A stretch of 47,449 bases of DNA from Solirubrobacterales bacterium (GTDB taxonomy: Bacteria; Actinomycetota; Thermoleophilia; Solirubrobacterales; 70-9), in the NCBI GenBank assembly GCA_025450195.1, contig JANWHW010000014.1, forward strand, positions 1-47,449, given 5' to 3'. Positions within the stretch are counted from its first letter, which is position 1. Each line of letters opens with the position of its first letter. The position numbers and the translations under genes were made by a program. Under the pieces are notes generated by a model. The model had not been told where the DNA came from. It saw nothing but the letters and a program-made list of their open reading frames with translations, and ran no database searches. Below are positions 8,373 to 19,619 of the stretch, in pieces.

Positions 8373-9053
8373 TCAGGCAGGGAAATCGTTTTCTACGGTC
8401 TCGAGGGGCCAGTCGGCGCCGGCGGCGCGGAGGTCGTCGACTGAGTAGCTGCCGGTGGCGACGCCGACGACTTTGATGCCGGCACCATGGCCGGCCTTGA
8501 TGTCACGGGGGGTGTCACCGACCGCGATGCAGGCGCCGTCGGAGAGGGCTCCGCCGGAGACGAGGGCGCCACGACCAAGGGCGGCCTTGGTCAGCTCGGT
8601 GCGGTTCGCTGAGTCTGAGCCGTAGCCACCGAAGCTGAAGAAGCGGTTGAGGCCGGCGCGGGCGAGCTTGATGTGAGCCGCAGCCTCGATGTTGCCGGTG
8701 ACCAGGCCAAGCAGAAGGCCCGCGTCGATCAGATCGTCCAGCAGCCGCTCGACTCCCGGCATCACCCGGTAGCCGCTCGACTCGGCGACGGTCTCCGGAA
8801 GGTGGCGAAGGTAGGCGGCGATCGCCTTGGCTCGCTCCTCGGGAGCGCCCTCGCGCCTCACGACCTCGCGGAAGATGATCGTTGCGATCTCGGGATCGGT
8901 CATCCCTGCGTCGGTGTGTTCCTTGACGTTCGCTTCGACGCCGTGCAGTTCCTCGAAGGCGCGCTGCCAGGCAGATCCGCCGGCGCCACCGGTGACGAGA
9001 ATCGTGCCGTCGATGTCGAAGAGGACGGCCCGAATGTCCCGCCGCTCACTCAC
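8373..9053 (-). CDS. HAD-family hydrolase, phosphoglycolate phosphatase-like
   Basis: A 226-residue haloacid dehalogenase phosphatase with a helical cap. Motif I is FDIDGTI (Asp13 nucleophile, Asp15), motif II is in LVTGN, and the C-terminal VGDTPRDIKAG carries the Mg-binding acidic residues. Closest in style to Gph/PhoE-like small-molecule phosphatases; the substrate is not evident. Its start overlaps the end of cydB by 8 bp, so translation is probably coupled, and it ends the minus-strand run that begins with tkt. A role in clearing a damaged or side-product sugar phosphate would fit the context but is inference. Confidence 0.85.
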   Translation of the reverse strand: MSERRDIRAVLFDIDGTILVTGGAGGSAWQRAFEELHGVEANVKEHTDAGMTDPEIATIIFREVVRREGAPEERAKAIAAYLRHLPETVAESSGYRVMPGVERLLDDLIDAGLLLGLVTGNIEAAAHIKLARAGLNRFFSFGGYGSDSANRTELTKAALGRGALVSGGALSDGACIAVGDTPRDIKAGHGAGIKVVGVATGSYSVDDLRAAGADWPLETVENDFPA

Positions 9054-10047
9054 TGAGCAGCTCCCGTTGGGTTAGCCAGTAGAGCAGGCCCAGGGCCGGC
9101 AGGACCACCAGCAGGGCGACCGCGAAGACGATCAGCACCGCGTCGAGGGTCGGGCCCGGGGCCGCTGACTGGCTGATTTTCAGAGAGGTCGGCAGCAGGT
9201 AGGGGAACTGGGCGACGCCCCAGCCCCAAATCACGGCCACGACGGCCCCGGCCGCAAGTGGGCGCATTCCTCTACGCCGTCCACCGCGGAGCAGCAGAGC
9301 GAGAACGGCCAGCCCGCAGAGCGCCGAGGCGATCACCAGAGGCAGCCCCTCGCCGGTCAAGCCGTCGTAGATGTAGCGCGCCTCGGCGTGCAGAGCGAAG
9401 ATCCCGGCGACCGCGAGGGCCCCCGCAACCAGTGCCGCGGCGACGGCGCGGCGGACGAAGTACTGCTCGAGGTCCTCGGCACCGGCGCGGCGCGAGTCAG
9501 CGACCAAGAAGATCGCCGCCAGGTAGGCGCCGCTGGCGACGAAAAGCGCTCCGGTCAGCAGCGGCAGCGGTTCGATCCAGCTCGAGAAGGCGTCGCCATT
9601 GCCCTCGGCGGGGACGTTGCCGGAGGCGATCGCCCCCACCACCGTGCCCATGAAGAAGGGGGTTAGAACGGAGGAAAGGGCGAAGGCGGCACCCAACGCA
9701 CGGCGCACCTCCAATGCCTCGACCGACTTGCGGAAGGCGAAGCCGGCACCGCGCAGGACGATGCCCAGCGCCGCCAGCGCCAGCGGCACATAGAGCGTCG
9801 ACATCACAGCGCCGAATGCCTCCGGGAAGGCCGTCCAGAGCACGACGAGGATGAAGATCAGCCAAACGTGGTTGGCCTCCCAAACGGGGGTGAGCGAGCG
9901 CTGGATCTGCGCCCGCGGCCGCTCTCCCTTCTCCGCATCGCCCGCGATCAGGTCCCAAAGCCCAGCGCCGAAATCGGCCCCGCCGAAGAGCGCGTAAAGA
10001 GTGGCGCCAGTCCAGAGGATCACCGCCGCGGCGTCGGCCTTTGTCAT
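9046..10047 (-). CDS. cydB: cytochrome bd ubiquinol oxidase subunit II
   Basis: A 333-residue integral membrane subunit of bd-type oxidase, which reduces oxygen with quinol electrons. The N-terminus (ILWTGATLYALFGGADFGAG) and the PVWEANHVWLIFILVVLW segment are hallmarks of CydB; about eight or nine helices follow. A GTG at 10101 would give 18 more residues, but ATG 10047 has a good GGAGGG Shine-Dalgarno and aligns with the family's usual start. It lies 55 bp after cydA and overlaps the HAD gene. No cydDC assembly genes are in the window. Confidence 0.93.
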   Translation of the reverse strand: MTKADAAAVILWTGATLYALFGGADFGAGLWDLIAGDAEKGERPRAQIQRSLTPVWEANHVWLIFILVVLWTAFPEAFGAVMSTLYVPLALAALGIVLRGAGFAFRKSVEALEVRRALGAAFALSSVLTPFFMGTVVGAIASGNVPAEGNGDAFSSWIEPLPLLTGALFVASGAYLAAIFLVADSRRAGAEDLEQYFVRRAVAAALVAGALAVAGIFALHAEARYIYDGLTGEGLPLVIASALCGLAVLALLLRGGRRRGMRPLAAGAVVAVIWGWGVAQFPYLLPTSLKISQSAAPGPTLDAVLIVFAVALLVVLPALGLLYWLTQRELLSE

Positions 10048-10102
10048 CGAGCCCTCCGGGCCGACTTGGTAAACCACTGGTTGCCCAACTCGCCCCGCCA
10101 CC

Positions 10103-11488
10103 TCATGATGAGGCCTCCGCGGAGGGGCCGTAGGGGGAATCGGAGTCGTCGCCCTCGCCCTCCTCGCGCCAACGGCGCGACATCGAGCGCAGGACGAGGA
10201 TTGCGATCGTGCCGAGCGCGGCGTAGATCAGCAGCACGGCGGCGAAGGCGAACCAGATGCCCTCAGCCTCGGTCACCGCTTCGGAGGTGCGCATGTAGCC
10301 CTGAACGATCCAGGGCTGGCGACCGACCTCGGTGACGATCCAGCCGCACCAGAGCGCCACGATCGCGGCGGCGCCGGAGACCGCCACCGCGCGCAGGAAC
10401 CAGGGCGTGCGCGGGATGTCTCGCCGTCGCCACCAGACGAAGGCAAGCCAGGCGCCAAGCGCCAACAGTGCTGTGCCTATCCCGACCATCAGATCGAAGG
10501 AGAGATGAAGCAGGGTGTTGGCGGGGGGTCGTTCATTGGGCGGGATGTCCTCGAGCCCCGTAACCACCGTGTCAGCGCTGAAGCCGACCAGGTAGGAATC
10601 GAGGTCGGGGATGCCAATCGCCCACTTGACCCCGTCGTCGGTGCAGATGCCGCCGAGGTACTCGGTCTGGTCGGGGCCGGTCTCCTGGATGCACTCGAAG
10701 CCGGCGAACTTGGCCGGCTGGTGGTCGGCGACTTCGCGCGCCGCGGTGTCGCCGACGAAGATCTGGATCGGGGTGGCGATGCAAGCGACGGTCAGTGGGA
10801 TCAGCAGCCCCAGGCGGTGGAGGCGATCGCGGCGGCCGCGCAGCATCCCGACCGCGTAGATCGAGGCGACGAGGAAGCCGGCAACCATGTAGGCGGCGAG
10901 GATCATGTGCGGCACCTCGTAGCCCGTGGCGGGGTTGAGGAGGACCTTGAGCGGCTCGGTGTCGATTACCTTGCCGGCGGCGTCGAGCGTGAACCCCTGC
11001 GGCTGATTCATCCAGGAGTTGGCAGCCACCACAGAGAAGGCGCCGCCGATCCCGGTTATCACCATCGGCACCCCGGACCAGAAGTGGGCCCAGCCGCTAA
11101 GCCGCTTCCAGCCGTAGATGTAGATGGCGAGGAAGATCGCCTCGGTGAAGAAGAAGAGCCCCTCGATCGCGAAGGCGATGCCGAAGGCATCGCCGAAGCG
11201 CTCCATGAACTCGGGCCAGAGCAGGCCGAACTCGAAACTGAGCACGGTGCCGGTGACTGCGCCGACCGCGAAGGTCACCGCCATCGCCTTCGACCAGCGG
11301 CGCGCCAGCCGCATCGCGTCCTCGTCGCCGCGCTTCAGGCCCAGGTAGTTGGCGATCAGGATGATCGCCGGCAGGGCAACGCCGAGACAGGAAAGGACGA
11401 TGTGGAAGCCGAGCGTGAACGCCATCAGCTCGCGGGCGGCGAGCAGATTGGACTCCGACGCCGCGAGCGGTAGGGCGTCGAGCGGCAC
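10103..11488 (-). CDS. cydA: cytochrome bd ubiquinol oxidase subunit I
   Basis: A 461-residue heme- and quinol-binding subunit. His29 in the first helix (FTLGFHIVLS), the acidic helix with EGLFFFTEAIF and the YEVPHMILAAYM segment carry expected heme ligands, and GRQPWIVQGYMRT near the C-terminus is diagnostic. The quinol loop is of the short type. The start is GTG 11488, with GGAG overlapping the pgi stop region, leaving 3 bp between genes. Position after pgi indicates cotranscription of a terminal oxidase with sugar-phosphate genes. bd oxidases give high oxygen affinity and resistance to nitric oxide and peroxide. Confidence 0.94.
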   Translation of the reverse strand: MPLDALPLAASESNLLAARELMAFTLGFHIVLSCLGVALPAIILIANYLGLKRGDEDAMRLARRWSKAMAVTFAVGAVTGTVLSFEFGLLWPEFMERFGDAFGIAFAIEGLFFFTEAIFLAIYIYGWKRLSGWAHFWSGVPMVITGIGGAFSVVAANSWMNQPQGFTLDAAGKVIDTEPLKVLLNPATGYEVPHMILAAYMVAGFLVASIYAVGMLRGRRDRLHRLGLLIPLTVACIATPIQIFVGDTAAREVADHQPAKFAGFECIQETGPDQTEYLGGICTDDGVKWAIGIPDLDSYLVGFSADTVVTGLEDIPPNERPPANTLLHLSFDLMVGIGTALLALGAWLAFVWWRRRDIPRTPWFLRAVAVSGAAAIVALWCGWIVTEVGRQPWIVQGYMRTSEAVTEAEGIWFAFAAVLLIYAALGTIAILVLRSMSRRWREEGEGDDSDSPYGPSAEASS

Positions 11489-11491
11489 CGG

Positions 11492-13174
<1,683 letters not shown>

Positions 13175-13241
13175 AACATGGCCTCGCGCTTCGCTCCCGG
13201 CGCAAACTGGACCAGAGACAGTTTGAGTGGTCGCTCCGCGC

Positions 13242-14348
13242 TCACGACGGTTGTGCCTCCGAACGCTGCGCCTCGATCGTCTTCAACAGCTCGGTCCAGG
13301 ACTTGACGAAGGCCTGCTTGCCCTCCTCCTGGAGTCGCGCCGCCAGCGCCTGGACGCCAATACCGGCGCTCTCGAACCGCGCCAGCAGCTCGTCGGCGTC
13401 GCCGCCGTCGGCCGGGACGAGGTCCCCGACCTTGCCGTGGTCGGCGAAGGCATTCAGGGTCGGCTCGGGCATCGTGTTGACGGTGAACGGCGAGGCGAAG
13501 CCCTCGATGTAGAGGACATCGGAGGCGTCGGGGTCCTTGGTTCCGGTGCTGGCCCAGAGCAGCCGTTGCGGACGCGCGCCTTCGTTCATCAGCCTCTGCA
13601 TGCGCTGGGAATCAAGCAGCTCGCGGTAGGCGCGATAGACATGGAAGCCGACCCCGAGCCCGAGCCGGTTGCGCAGCTCCTGGGGCGCCTCCTCAGCGAC
13701 CGCGACGTCCCAGCGGCTGATGAAAAGCGAGGCAACTGACGGAACCTCGGGGTCCAACCCGGCCTCGATACGGCGCTCGATCCCGCGCAGGTAAGCATCG
13801 GCAGCAGCGAGGTATTGCTCGGCCGAGAAGAGCAGGGTGACGTTGACCGGGATGTTGGCGAAGATCGACTCCTCGATCGCCGGCAGGCCCGCTTTGGTGC
13901 CAGGGATCTTGATGAATAGGTTGGGGCACTCGGCCCTGTGGTGCAGCTGCGCGGCCTGCGCGATCGTGCCCGCTGTGTCGTCAGCCAGCAGCGGCGAGAC
14001 CTCGAGCGAGCAGTATCCGTCAACGCCTGCCGTGCGCTCGTGGATCGGGGCGAAGAGGTCGGTGGCGTCGCGCAGGTCGGCGATCGCCAGCTCGAAGAAG
14101 ATCCGCTCGGTGGGGGTCTCGCCGATCCCCTCCTCGACTATGGCGCTGGCGCTCAGCTCGGCGATCTGCTCGTCGTAGGCCTCGCCGCCGGAGATCGCCT
14201 TGTCGAAGATCGTCGGGTTCGAGGTCAAGCCGGTGACCGAGAGCTCGTCGATGTAGCCCTTCAAGGTGCCGTCGCGGAGCATCGTGCGGGTGATGTTGTC
14301 GAGCCAGAGGCTCTGGCCAAGGTCGTGTAGTTGCTGCGTCGGTTTCAT
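13242..14348 (-). CDS. tal: transaldolase
   Basis: A 368-residue class I aldolase of the non-oxidative pentose phosphate pathway, transferring dihydroxyacetone from sedoheptulose 7-phosphate to glyceraldehyde 3-phosphate. Visible are the [13 protein letters not shown] signature and the Schiff-base lysine in [10 protein letters not shown]. The size matches actinobacterial Tal. The open frame runs further upstream, but ATG 14348 is chosen because it overlaps the tkt stop (ATGA) and starts the conserved [13 protein letters not shown]. The gene is coupled to tkt and followed by pgi. Confidence 0.95.
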   Translation of the reverse strand: MKPTQQLHDLGQSLWLDNITRTMLRDGTLKGYIDELSVTGLTSNPTIFDKAISGGEAYDEQIAELSASAIVEEGIGETPTERIFFELAIADLRDATDLFAPIHERTAGVDGYCSLEVSPLLADDTAGTIAQAAQLHHRAECPNLFIKIPGTKAGLPAIEESIFANIPVNVTLLFSAEQYLAAADAYLRGIERRIEAGLDPEVPSVASLFISRWDVAVAEEAPQELRNRLGLGVGFHVYRAYRELLDSQRMQRLMNEGARPQRLLWASTGTKDPDASDVLYIEGFASPFTVNTMPEPTLNAFADHGKVGDLVPADGGDADELLARFESAGIGVQALAARLQEEGKQAFVKSWTELLKTIEAQRSEAQPS

Positions 14349-16402
14349 GCCAGCACCTCCCGGGCTGCCTCGGCCACCTTGTCGGAGGTGAAGCCGAATT
14401 TGGTCTGGACGTCTTTGAGCGGAGCGGAGCTGCCAAACGTGTGCATGCCGATCCGCTTGCCGGCGGGGCCAACGTAGCGGTCCCATCCCAAAGTCGAAGC
14501 CTCCTCGATCGAGACGCGCCGGGTGACTTTCGGCGGCAACACCCGATCCCGATAGGAAGCGTCCTGGCGGTCGAACAGCTCCCAGCAAGGGAGGCTGACT
14601 ACGCGTGAGCGCACCCCTTCGGCGCTCAGCTCCTCGTGCGCGGCGATCGCCAGCGCCACCTCGCTACCGGTGGCGATCAAGATCAGCTCGGGATCGCCGC
14701 CATCGGCATCGGCGAGCACATAGCCGCCGCGCCGCAGGCCCTCCGCCGATGCGTAGCGGCCCCGGTCGAAGACCGGCACGCTCTGGCGCGTCAAAACAAG
14801 TGCAACCGGCTGGTGGGAGCGGTCGATTGCCACCCGCCAAGCCTCGGCGACCTCGTTGGCGTCGGCGGGGCGGATCACGTCCAGCCCCGGGATCGCACGC
14901 AGTGAGACCAGTTGCTCGACCGGTTGGTGGGTGGGGCCGTCCTCGCCGAGCCCGATCGAGTCGTGGGTGAAGAGATGGATCACCGGCAGCTCCATCAGTG
15001 CCGAGAGCCTGATCGCCGGGCGCGCGTAGTCCGAGAAGGTCAGGTAGGTGGACCAAAGAGGCCGCAGCTTGCAGAGCGAAAGGCCGTTGGAGATCGCCGC
15101 GGACTCATGCTCGCGGATCCCGTAATGGAGCTGCCGGCCATCGTAGGCGCCGGGCTCGAAGTCGTGGGCGCCGTCGAAGTCGAGCCGGACCGAGGTCGAA
15201 TCAGTGAGGTCCGCGGAGCCGGCGAGCAACCAGGGCAGGCGCTCGGCGATCGCGTTCTCGACCTTCTGCGATGCCTTGCGGGTCGCGATTCCCTTCTCAT
15301 CGGCCTCGAAGCTGGGGATCCCCGCGTCCCAGCCCTCGGGCAGCTCACGCTCTTGCATGGTGGCGACCTCAGCGGCGAGATCCGCGTTGTCCTCGGCGAG
15401 GGCCGCAAGCCGCTGCTCCCACTCGGCGCGGAGCTCGGCCCCTCTCTCTCCTATTTCCGCCGCGAAGTGCTCCTTGACCCCATCGGGCACCAGGAATTGC
15501 GCGTCCTCGGGCCAGCCGTAGGCGTGCTTCGTCTCTCGCACCTCCTCCTCTCCAAGCGGCTCGCCGTGGACGGCGGCCGTGTCCTGCTTGTGGGGGGAGC
15601 CCCAGCCGATGTGGCTGTCGACGACGATCAGGGTCGGGCGGCCCTCCTCGCCCTTGAACTCCTCGAAAGCCCTGCCGAGCAACTCGGTGTCGTTGGCATC
15701 GCCGACCCGAGTCACGTTCCAGCCATAGCCCATGAAACGAGCGGAGACGTCGTCGTCATAGGCAAGGTGGGTCTTGCCGTCGATCGTGATGTGGTTGTTG
15801 TCGTAGATCCAGCAGAGGTTGTCGAGCTTCAGGTGGCCGGCAATCGAGGCGGCTTCATTGGAGACGCCCTCCATCAGGCAGCCATCGCCGGCGATCGCGT
15901 AGACGTCGAAGTCGAATAGCTCGGCGCCATAGCGGGCGCCCTGCCACTTGGAGGCGATCGCCATCCCGACCGAGGTCGCGATGCCCTGCCCGAGCGGCCC
16001 GGTAGTGGACTCCACGCCGGAGGTCCAGCGGTACTCGGGGTGGCCGGGTGCACGCGAGTCGAGCTGGCGGAAGCCCTCAATGTCATCGAGGTTGACCGCG
16101 GGCCTGCCGAGGACCTCGTAATCGGGGTCCACCGCCTGCACCTCCGCCAGGTAGAGCAACGCGTAGAGGAGCATCGAGGCGTGGCCCGCCGAGAGCACGA
16201 AGCGATCTCGGTTAGGCCAGATCGGGTCGGCGGGATCGAAGCGCAGGAATCGCTGCCAGAGCGTGTAGGCAACAGGGGCCATCGACATCGGGGTGCCGGG
16301 ATGGCCCGAGTTCGCCTTCTGGATCGCGTCGATCGAAAGGGTGCGGATCGTGTTGATGCAGAGCTGGTCGATGTCCTGCGCGGCGGGCTGGGTTGAGGCC
16401 AT
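14345..16402 (-). CDS. tkt: transketolase
   Basis: A 685-residue thiamine-diphosphate enzyme transferring two-carbon ketol units between sugar phosphates. The TPP motif begins GDGCLMEGVSNEAAS, HPEYRWTSGVESTTGPLGQG is a typical N-terminal segment, and THDSIGLGEDGPTHQPVEQ is the pyrimidine-domain signature. A TAGCCT box (16412-16417, minus strand) stands 9 nt before the ATG without a Shine-Dalgarno, so this is the likely leaderless first gene of the tkt-tal-pgi-cydA-cydB-HAD run. The kinase gene just upstream ends 33 bp away. Confidence 0.96.
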   Translation of the reverse strand: MASTQPAAQDIDQLCINTIRTLSIDAIQKANSGHPGTPMSMAPVAYTLWQRFLRFDPADPIWPNRDRFVLSAGHASMLLYALLYLAEVQAVDPDYEVLGRPAVNLDDIEGFRQLDSRAPGHPEYRWTSGVESTTGPLGQGIATSVGMAIASKWQGARYGAELFDFDVYAIAGDGCLMEGVSNEAASIAGHLKLDNLCWIYDNNHITIDGKTHLAYDDDVSARFMGYGWNVTRVGDANDTELLGRAFEEFKGEEGRPTLIVVDSHIGWGSPHKQDTAAVHGEPLGEEEVRETKHAYGWPEDAQFLVPDGVKEHFAAEIGERGAELRAEWEQRLAALAEDNADLAAEVATMQERELPEGWDAGIPSFEADEKGIATRKASQKVENAIAERLPWLLAGSADLTDSTSVRLDFDGAHDFEPGAYDGRQLHYGIREHESAAISNGLSLCKLRPLWSTYLTFSDYARPAIRLSALMELPVIHLFTHDSIGLGEDGPTHQPVEQLVSLRAIPGLDVIRPADANEVAEAWRVAIDRSHQPVALVLTRQSVPVFDRGRYASAEGLRRGGYVLADADGGDPELILIATGSEVALAIAAHEELSAEGVRSRVVSLPCWELFDRQDASYRDRVLPPKVTRRVSIEEASTLGWDRYVGPAGKRIGMHTFGSSAPLKDVQTKFGFTSDKVAEAAREVLA

Positions 16403-16435
16403 CGGACTCGTAGGCTACTCGCGAGCGCCCCGCCT

Positions 16436-18259
16436 CTACGGCTCGATGCGGACGAGAGTGCCGTCTCCGTTGTTGGCAACCCAGACCGCTTCCTCGCCGA
16501 TCGCAACGGCACCTGGATTGGGGCCGACGTCGATCGGATCGCCAACCGTCTCGGCGCCGTCGATCGCAATGCGCGTAACGGTGCCGTCGCGGGCGTTGGC
16601 AACCCAGACGGTGTCGGTGCCGGCGTCAATTCCGCCGGGGCGATCGCCGACCGCAATCGGCTCGCCGAGCAGCGTCTTCGTCGCTGAATCCACCCGCGAG
16701 ACGCTGTCGGAGCGGCTGTTTGCAATCCAGACCACGCCGCCGCCAACCGTGACCCCAGAGGGGCCGCGGCCGACCGGAGTCGATGGCGTGCCTACGGCGC
16801 TGCTGAGATCAATGCGCCGTACAGAGCCGGTGGTCGCGCTGCTCACCCAGACCCCGCCCGCACCCACCGCGAGGCGCAGCGGCGCTGTGTGGGGGAAGAG
16901 GTGGCGCTTGAACACTCTGCCCCCGGCGGCGTTGATCGCGGTGATGCCGCCCCCGGACTCGTCGGCGACCCAGATTCGCTCGCCGCCGAAGACGATCGCG
17001 CCCGGTCGCCCCCCGACGTCGATCCGGTCCTCGACTGTGCCCGCGTCACCGTCGATGCGCAAGACCTCGCCCGTTCGGGAGCTGGCAACCCAAACCGACC
17101 TCGCGCCAACCGCGACCCCCGAGACGCCACGCTCGAGGCGCAGCGGCGGGCCCAAGACCTCGCCGGTGGCCGAATCTATTCGGGTCAGGGTCCCTTCGCG
17201 AGCGCTCGTCACCCAGACGGACCGCTCCCCGGTCGCAACGCGCAGTGGTCCTTGGCCGATCGGGATCGGCTCGGAGACCGAGACGCCTTCTCCGTCGAGC
17301 AGGAAGAAGAGCGCGGCGCAGGTGAGGGCGCCGATTGCCAGCGGGGCGATCAGCCAGGCCCGCGGCCAAGAGGCGACCCGGTCGCGCCAGCGATCGAAGC
17401 GGCCGCGGCCGGCGGTCGGGGAGCCTCCGAGGCGGAGGGTCGGGCGGTCCGGTGTGTCCGTGAGGACCCGGGTCGCGGCGGGCGTCGCCCCCTGGCGCTC
17501 TAGCGCCGCCTCGATCAGGGCGCCGGCGCTCGGATAGCGCGCGGCGGGGTCCTTCGAGACGGCGCGTTCGATCACCGCGTCGAGCCCCTGGGGCATCTCC
17601 GGTTCGGAATCCTCGTCCCGGCGCGCGTAGGGGGCGATCCCGGTCAGGGCCTCGTAGAGGACGCAACCGAGCGAGTAGACGTCGGCGGCCGGGCCGATCC
17701 GCTCGCCCCGCCACTGCTCGGGAGACATGTATTCGACGGTGCCGACGATCGAGGCGTCGCTGAGCACGCCGCTCTCCCCCAGCGCCTTGGCGAGGCCGAA
17801 GTCCGAGAGGTAGGCACGCTCCCCTTCCAGCAGGATGTTGTGGGGCTTGACGTCGCGGTGGACGATGCCGGCGGCGTGAGCGGCGTCGAGCGCATCGGCA
17901 ATCTGCCCGAGCAGCTCGACCGCCTCCGCGGCCGGCAGTGGCCCCGCTTTGGCGATCCGCCGCTTCAGATCGCCTCCCTCGATGAGGCGCATCGCGACGA
18001 TCAGCTCGCCGTCCTCCTCGCGGGCGTCGAAGATCGGCACGACGTTGGGATGGTCGAGGCGGGCGGCGAGGCGGGACTCGCGCAGGAAGCGCTGGCGAAA
18101 GCCGTCGTCGCTGGCGAGGTGGCCGGCGATCACCTTCAGCGCCACCGGCCGGTCGAGGGCAAGGTGAGTCGCCCTGTAGACGACGCCCATCCCACCCCGG
18201 GCGATCAGCGCATCAAGCCGGTATCCCGCCAGGGTCGAGCCGATTGCCGGTTCTCCCAT
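16436..18259 (-). CDS. transmembrane Ser/Thr protein kinase with beta-propeller sensor
   Basis: A 607-residue PknB/PknD-like receptor kinase. Residues about 12-255 are a Hanks kinase: glycine loop GGMGVVY, Lys42, HRDVKPHN (Asp136), DFG at 153-155 and MSPEQW. A membrane helix spans about 302-321, followed by an extracellular repeat domain (about 330-607) with some six copies of a V-x-(V/I)-x-(N/S)-x-x-x-G-T-V-x-R-I unit (YVTN/NHL-type blades). Mycobacterial PknD has this same order. The external propeller presumably senses a ligand. A near-consensus TATAAC lies 6 nt before the ATG. It lies near the FHA gene, a possible phosphotarget reader. Confidence 0.9.
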   Translation of the reverse strand: MGEPAIGSTLAGYRLDALIARGGMGVVYRATHLALDRPVALKVIAGHLASDDGFRQRFLRESRLAARLDHPNVVPIFDAREEDGELIVAMRLIEGGDLKRRIAKAGPLPAAEAVELLGQIADALDAAHAAGIVHRDVKPHNILLEGERAYLSDFGLAKALGESGVLSDASIVGTVEYMSPEQWRGERIGPAADVYSLGCVLYEALTGIAPYARRDEDSEPEMPQGLDAVIERAVSKDPAARYPSAGALIEAALERQGATPAATRVLTDTPDRPTLRLGGSPTAGRGRFDRWRDRVASWPRAWLIAPLAIGALTCAALFFLLDGEGVSVSEPIPIGQGPLRVATGERSVWVTSAREGTLTRIDSATGEVLGPPLRLERGVSGVAVGARSVWVASSRTGEVLRIDGDAGTVEDRIDVGGRPGAIVFGGERIWVADESGGGITAINAAGGRVFKRHLFPHTAPLRLAVGAGGVWVSSATTGSVRRIDLSSAVGTPSTPVGRGPSGVTVGGGVVWIANSRSDSVSRVDSATKTLLGEPIAVGDRPGGIDAGTDTVWVANARDGTVTRIAIDGAETVGDPIDVGPNPGAVAIGEEAVWVANNGDGTLVRIEP

Positions 18260-18288
18260 GCGGCGGTTATACCGGCGCCTCCACGCGG

Positions 18289-18322
18289 AAGGGGTCCCCT
18301 CCGCCTTCGGAGGGGACCCCTT
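18289..18322. terminator. strong terminator-like hairpin
   Basis: A perfect 15-bp inverted repeat: left arm 18289-18303 (AAGGGGTCCCCTCCG), loop CCTT, right arm 18308-18322. A second GC hairpin (GGCCCGGGCGGGCC) follows at about 18328. It lies between the end of the TolB-like gene and the kinase start on the minus strand, so it probably terminates the TolB-like transcript before the kinase promoter. There is no long U-tract. Confidence 0.75.
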
Positions 18323-18360
18323 TGACCGGCCCGGGCGGGCCGGCGGATGCCCTGCGCCGG

Positions 18361-19497
18361 CTAACGCCCGGCTTTGGGCGACGGCTGCCAGGCGATGACC
18401 GGACCGAGCGAGGTGATCGTGCCCCCCGCTTCGGAGGTTTCGCTCGGCACGAGCCCTTCGGCGAGCTGGGTCGTCGAGCCGGTCTTGACGTCGATCGAGG
18501 AGAGCTGCTCGCGGCCCTCGGCCTCGATGAACGCCGCGACCCTCTGGCCGTTAGAGGAGAAGACCGCGTTGGTCTCCGAGCCGTCGGGAAGCTGGCTCAG
18601 CTTGCGCGCCTTGCCGGGGCCAATCCGCTTCACCCAGAGGCCCTGGTCACGCCGGAACAGCAGCATGTGGCCGTCGGCGGTGACGTCTTCGACATAGGCC
18701 GAGCCGACCCCTCGCACCAGCGGTCGCACTTTGCGGCCATTGCTGCGCATCGTGTAGATGTCGGCGAAGGCGCTCGGCCCTTTGCCGCTGTCGCCGCGGC
18801 TGAAGAGGATCCCCGCGGCGAAATAGCGCGGCTCGAACTCGTCAAGCCCCGCGGTCTTGGTCAGGCGAGCGAGCTTCGCGCCGCTCGGCCGCACCGAGTA
18901 GATGTCGTCGTTGGCTCCCGAGCTGCGGACGAAGGCGATCGTCTTGCCATCGGGAGAGAAAGCGACATCGTGGTCGTCATCGGCGGAGTTGGTGACGCGG
19001 TGCAGGCCACCACCGAGAACACGGACCGTGTAGAGGTCCGCGGCCGAACCGGCGCTTGCGCGGCGCTCGAAGGCGACGTAGCGCCCGTTGGGTGAGACCA
19101 CCGGCGCGGAGTCCAGCTCGGCACCGGTGGTGAGGTGCCGCTGTCCGGAGCCGTCGGGGCGAACCGAGTAGAGATCGCCGCCGCGGATGAAGGCGATCGT
19201 CCGCCCGTCCGGCGAAAAGGCCGGTTCGGTGTCGGTTGGGTCTTCGCTCAGCTGGTTGAGGTTGCCGTCGGGCACCGCGAAGAGACCGCCCTCGGTCGTC
19301 GTCGTTTCTTTGACTTCGACTTTTCCGTCTTTGTCTTTGACGGGGTTGCCTTCTTTGTCTTTGACGACTTCTTTGGTCGTTTTGGTCACGACCTTGGAGA
19401 AGACGACTGCGCCTGATTTGGAGGCGGCTGTGGCGGCCGTGGGCATCGCCAGGGCGATGAGGGCCAGAAGCGTGATGAGCATCGATCGTTTGGGCAT
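18361..19497 (-). CDS. secreted TolB/WD40-like beta-propeller protein
   Basis: A 378-residue protein with an N-terminal signal peptide (MPKRSMLITLLALIALAM, cleavage near ATAAS). The mature part holds TolB/PD40 repeats: FSPDGRTIAFIR, VSPNGRYVAFER, FSPDGKTIAFVR and later degenerate copies, each followed by a D-I/L-Y-x-V-R strand, so a six-blade propeller is expected. Residues about 30-65 are a Lys/Asp/Glu/Thr-rich low-complexity stretch encoded by repeated, less GC-rich DNA. ATG 19497 is chosen for its AGGAAAGGAAA ribosome site. The role may be extracellular binding; no catalytic motif is seen. Confidence 0.8.
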   Translation of the reverse strand: MPKRSMLITLLALIALAMPTAATAASKSGAVVFSKVVTKTTKEVVKDKEGNPVKDKDGKVEVKETTTTEGGLFAVPDGNLNQLSEDPTDTEPAFSPDGRTIAFIRGGDLYSVRPDGSGQRHLTTGAELDSAPVVSPNGRYVAFERRASAGSAADLYTVRVLGGGLHRVTNSADDDHDVAFSPDGKTIAFVRSSGANDDIYSVRPSGAKLARLTKTAGLDEFEPRYFAAGILFSRGDSGKGPSAFADIYTMRSNGRKVRPLVRGVGSAYVEDVTADGHMLLFRRDQGLWVKRIGPGKARKLSQLPDGSETNAVFSSNGQRVAAFIEAEGREQLSSIDVKTGSTTQLAEGLVPSETSEAGGTITSLGPVIAWQPSPKAGR

Positions 19498-19619
19498 CGG
19501 ATTTCCTTTCCTGAGAAATGTCAACTGCCCTACCGATGCTCGGCCCCAGCCGCGAACGCGCCAACGACAGCCGCGCCCCGCTCCGAGACACGTTTGGCCC
19601 GCCCCGAGCCACCCCAGGA

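Noticed and set aside
10505-11473. A long plus-strand open frame of about 320 codons
   Set aside because: It is antisense to cydA, rich in Gly/Asp/Arg/Val as expected for the opposite strand of a GC-rich gene, and has no family motifs.
14349-14588. N-terminal extension of transaldolase within the tkt gene
   Set aside because: The residues have no similarity to transaldolase, and the ATG overlapping the tkt stop is a typical coupled start.
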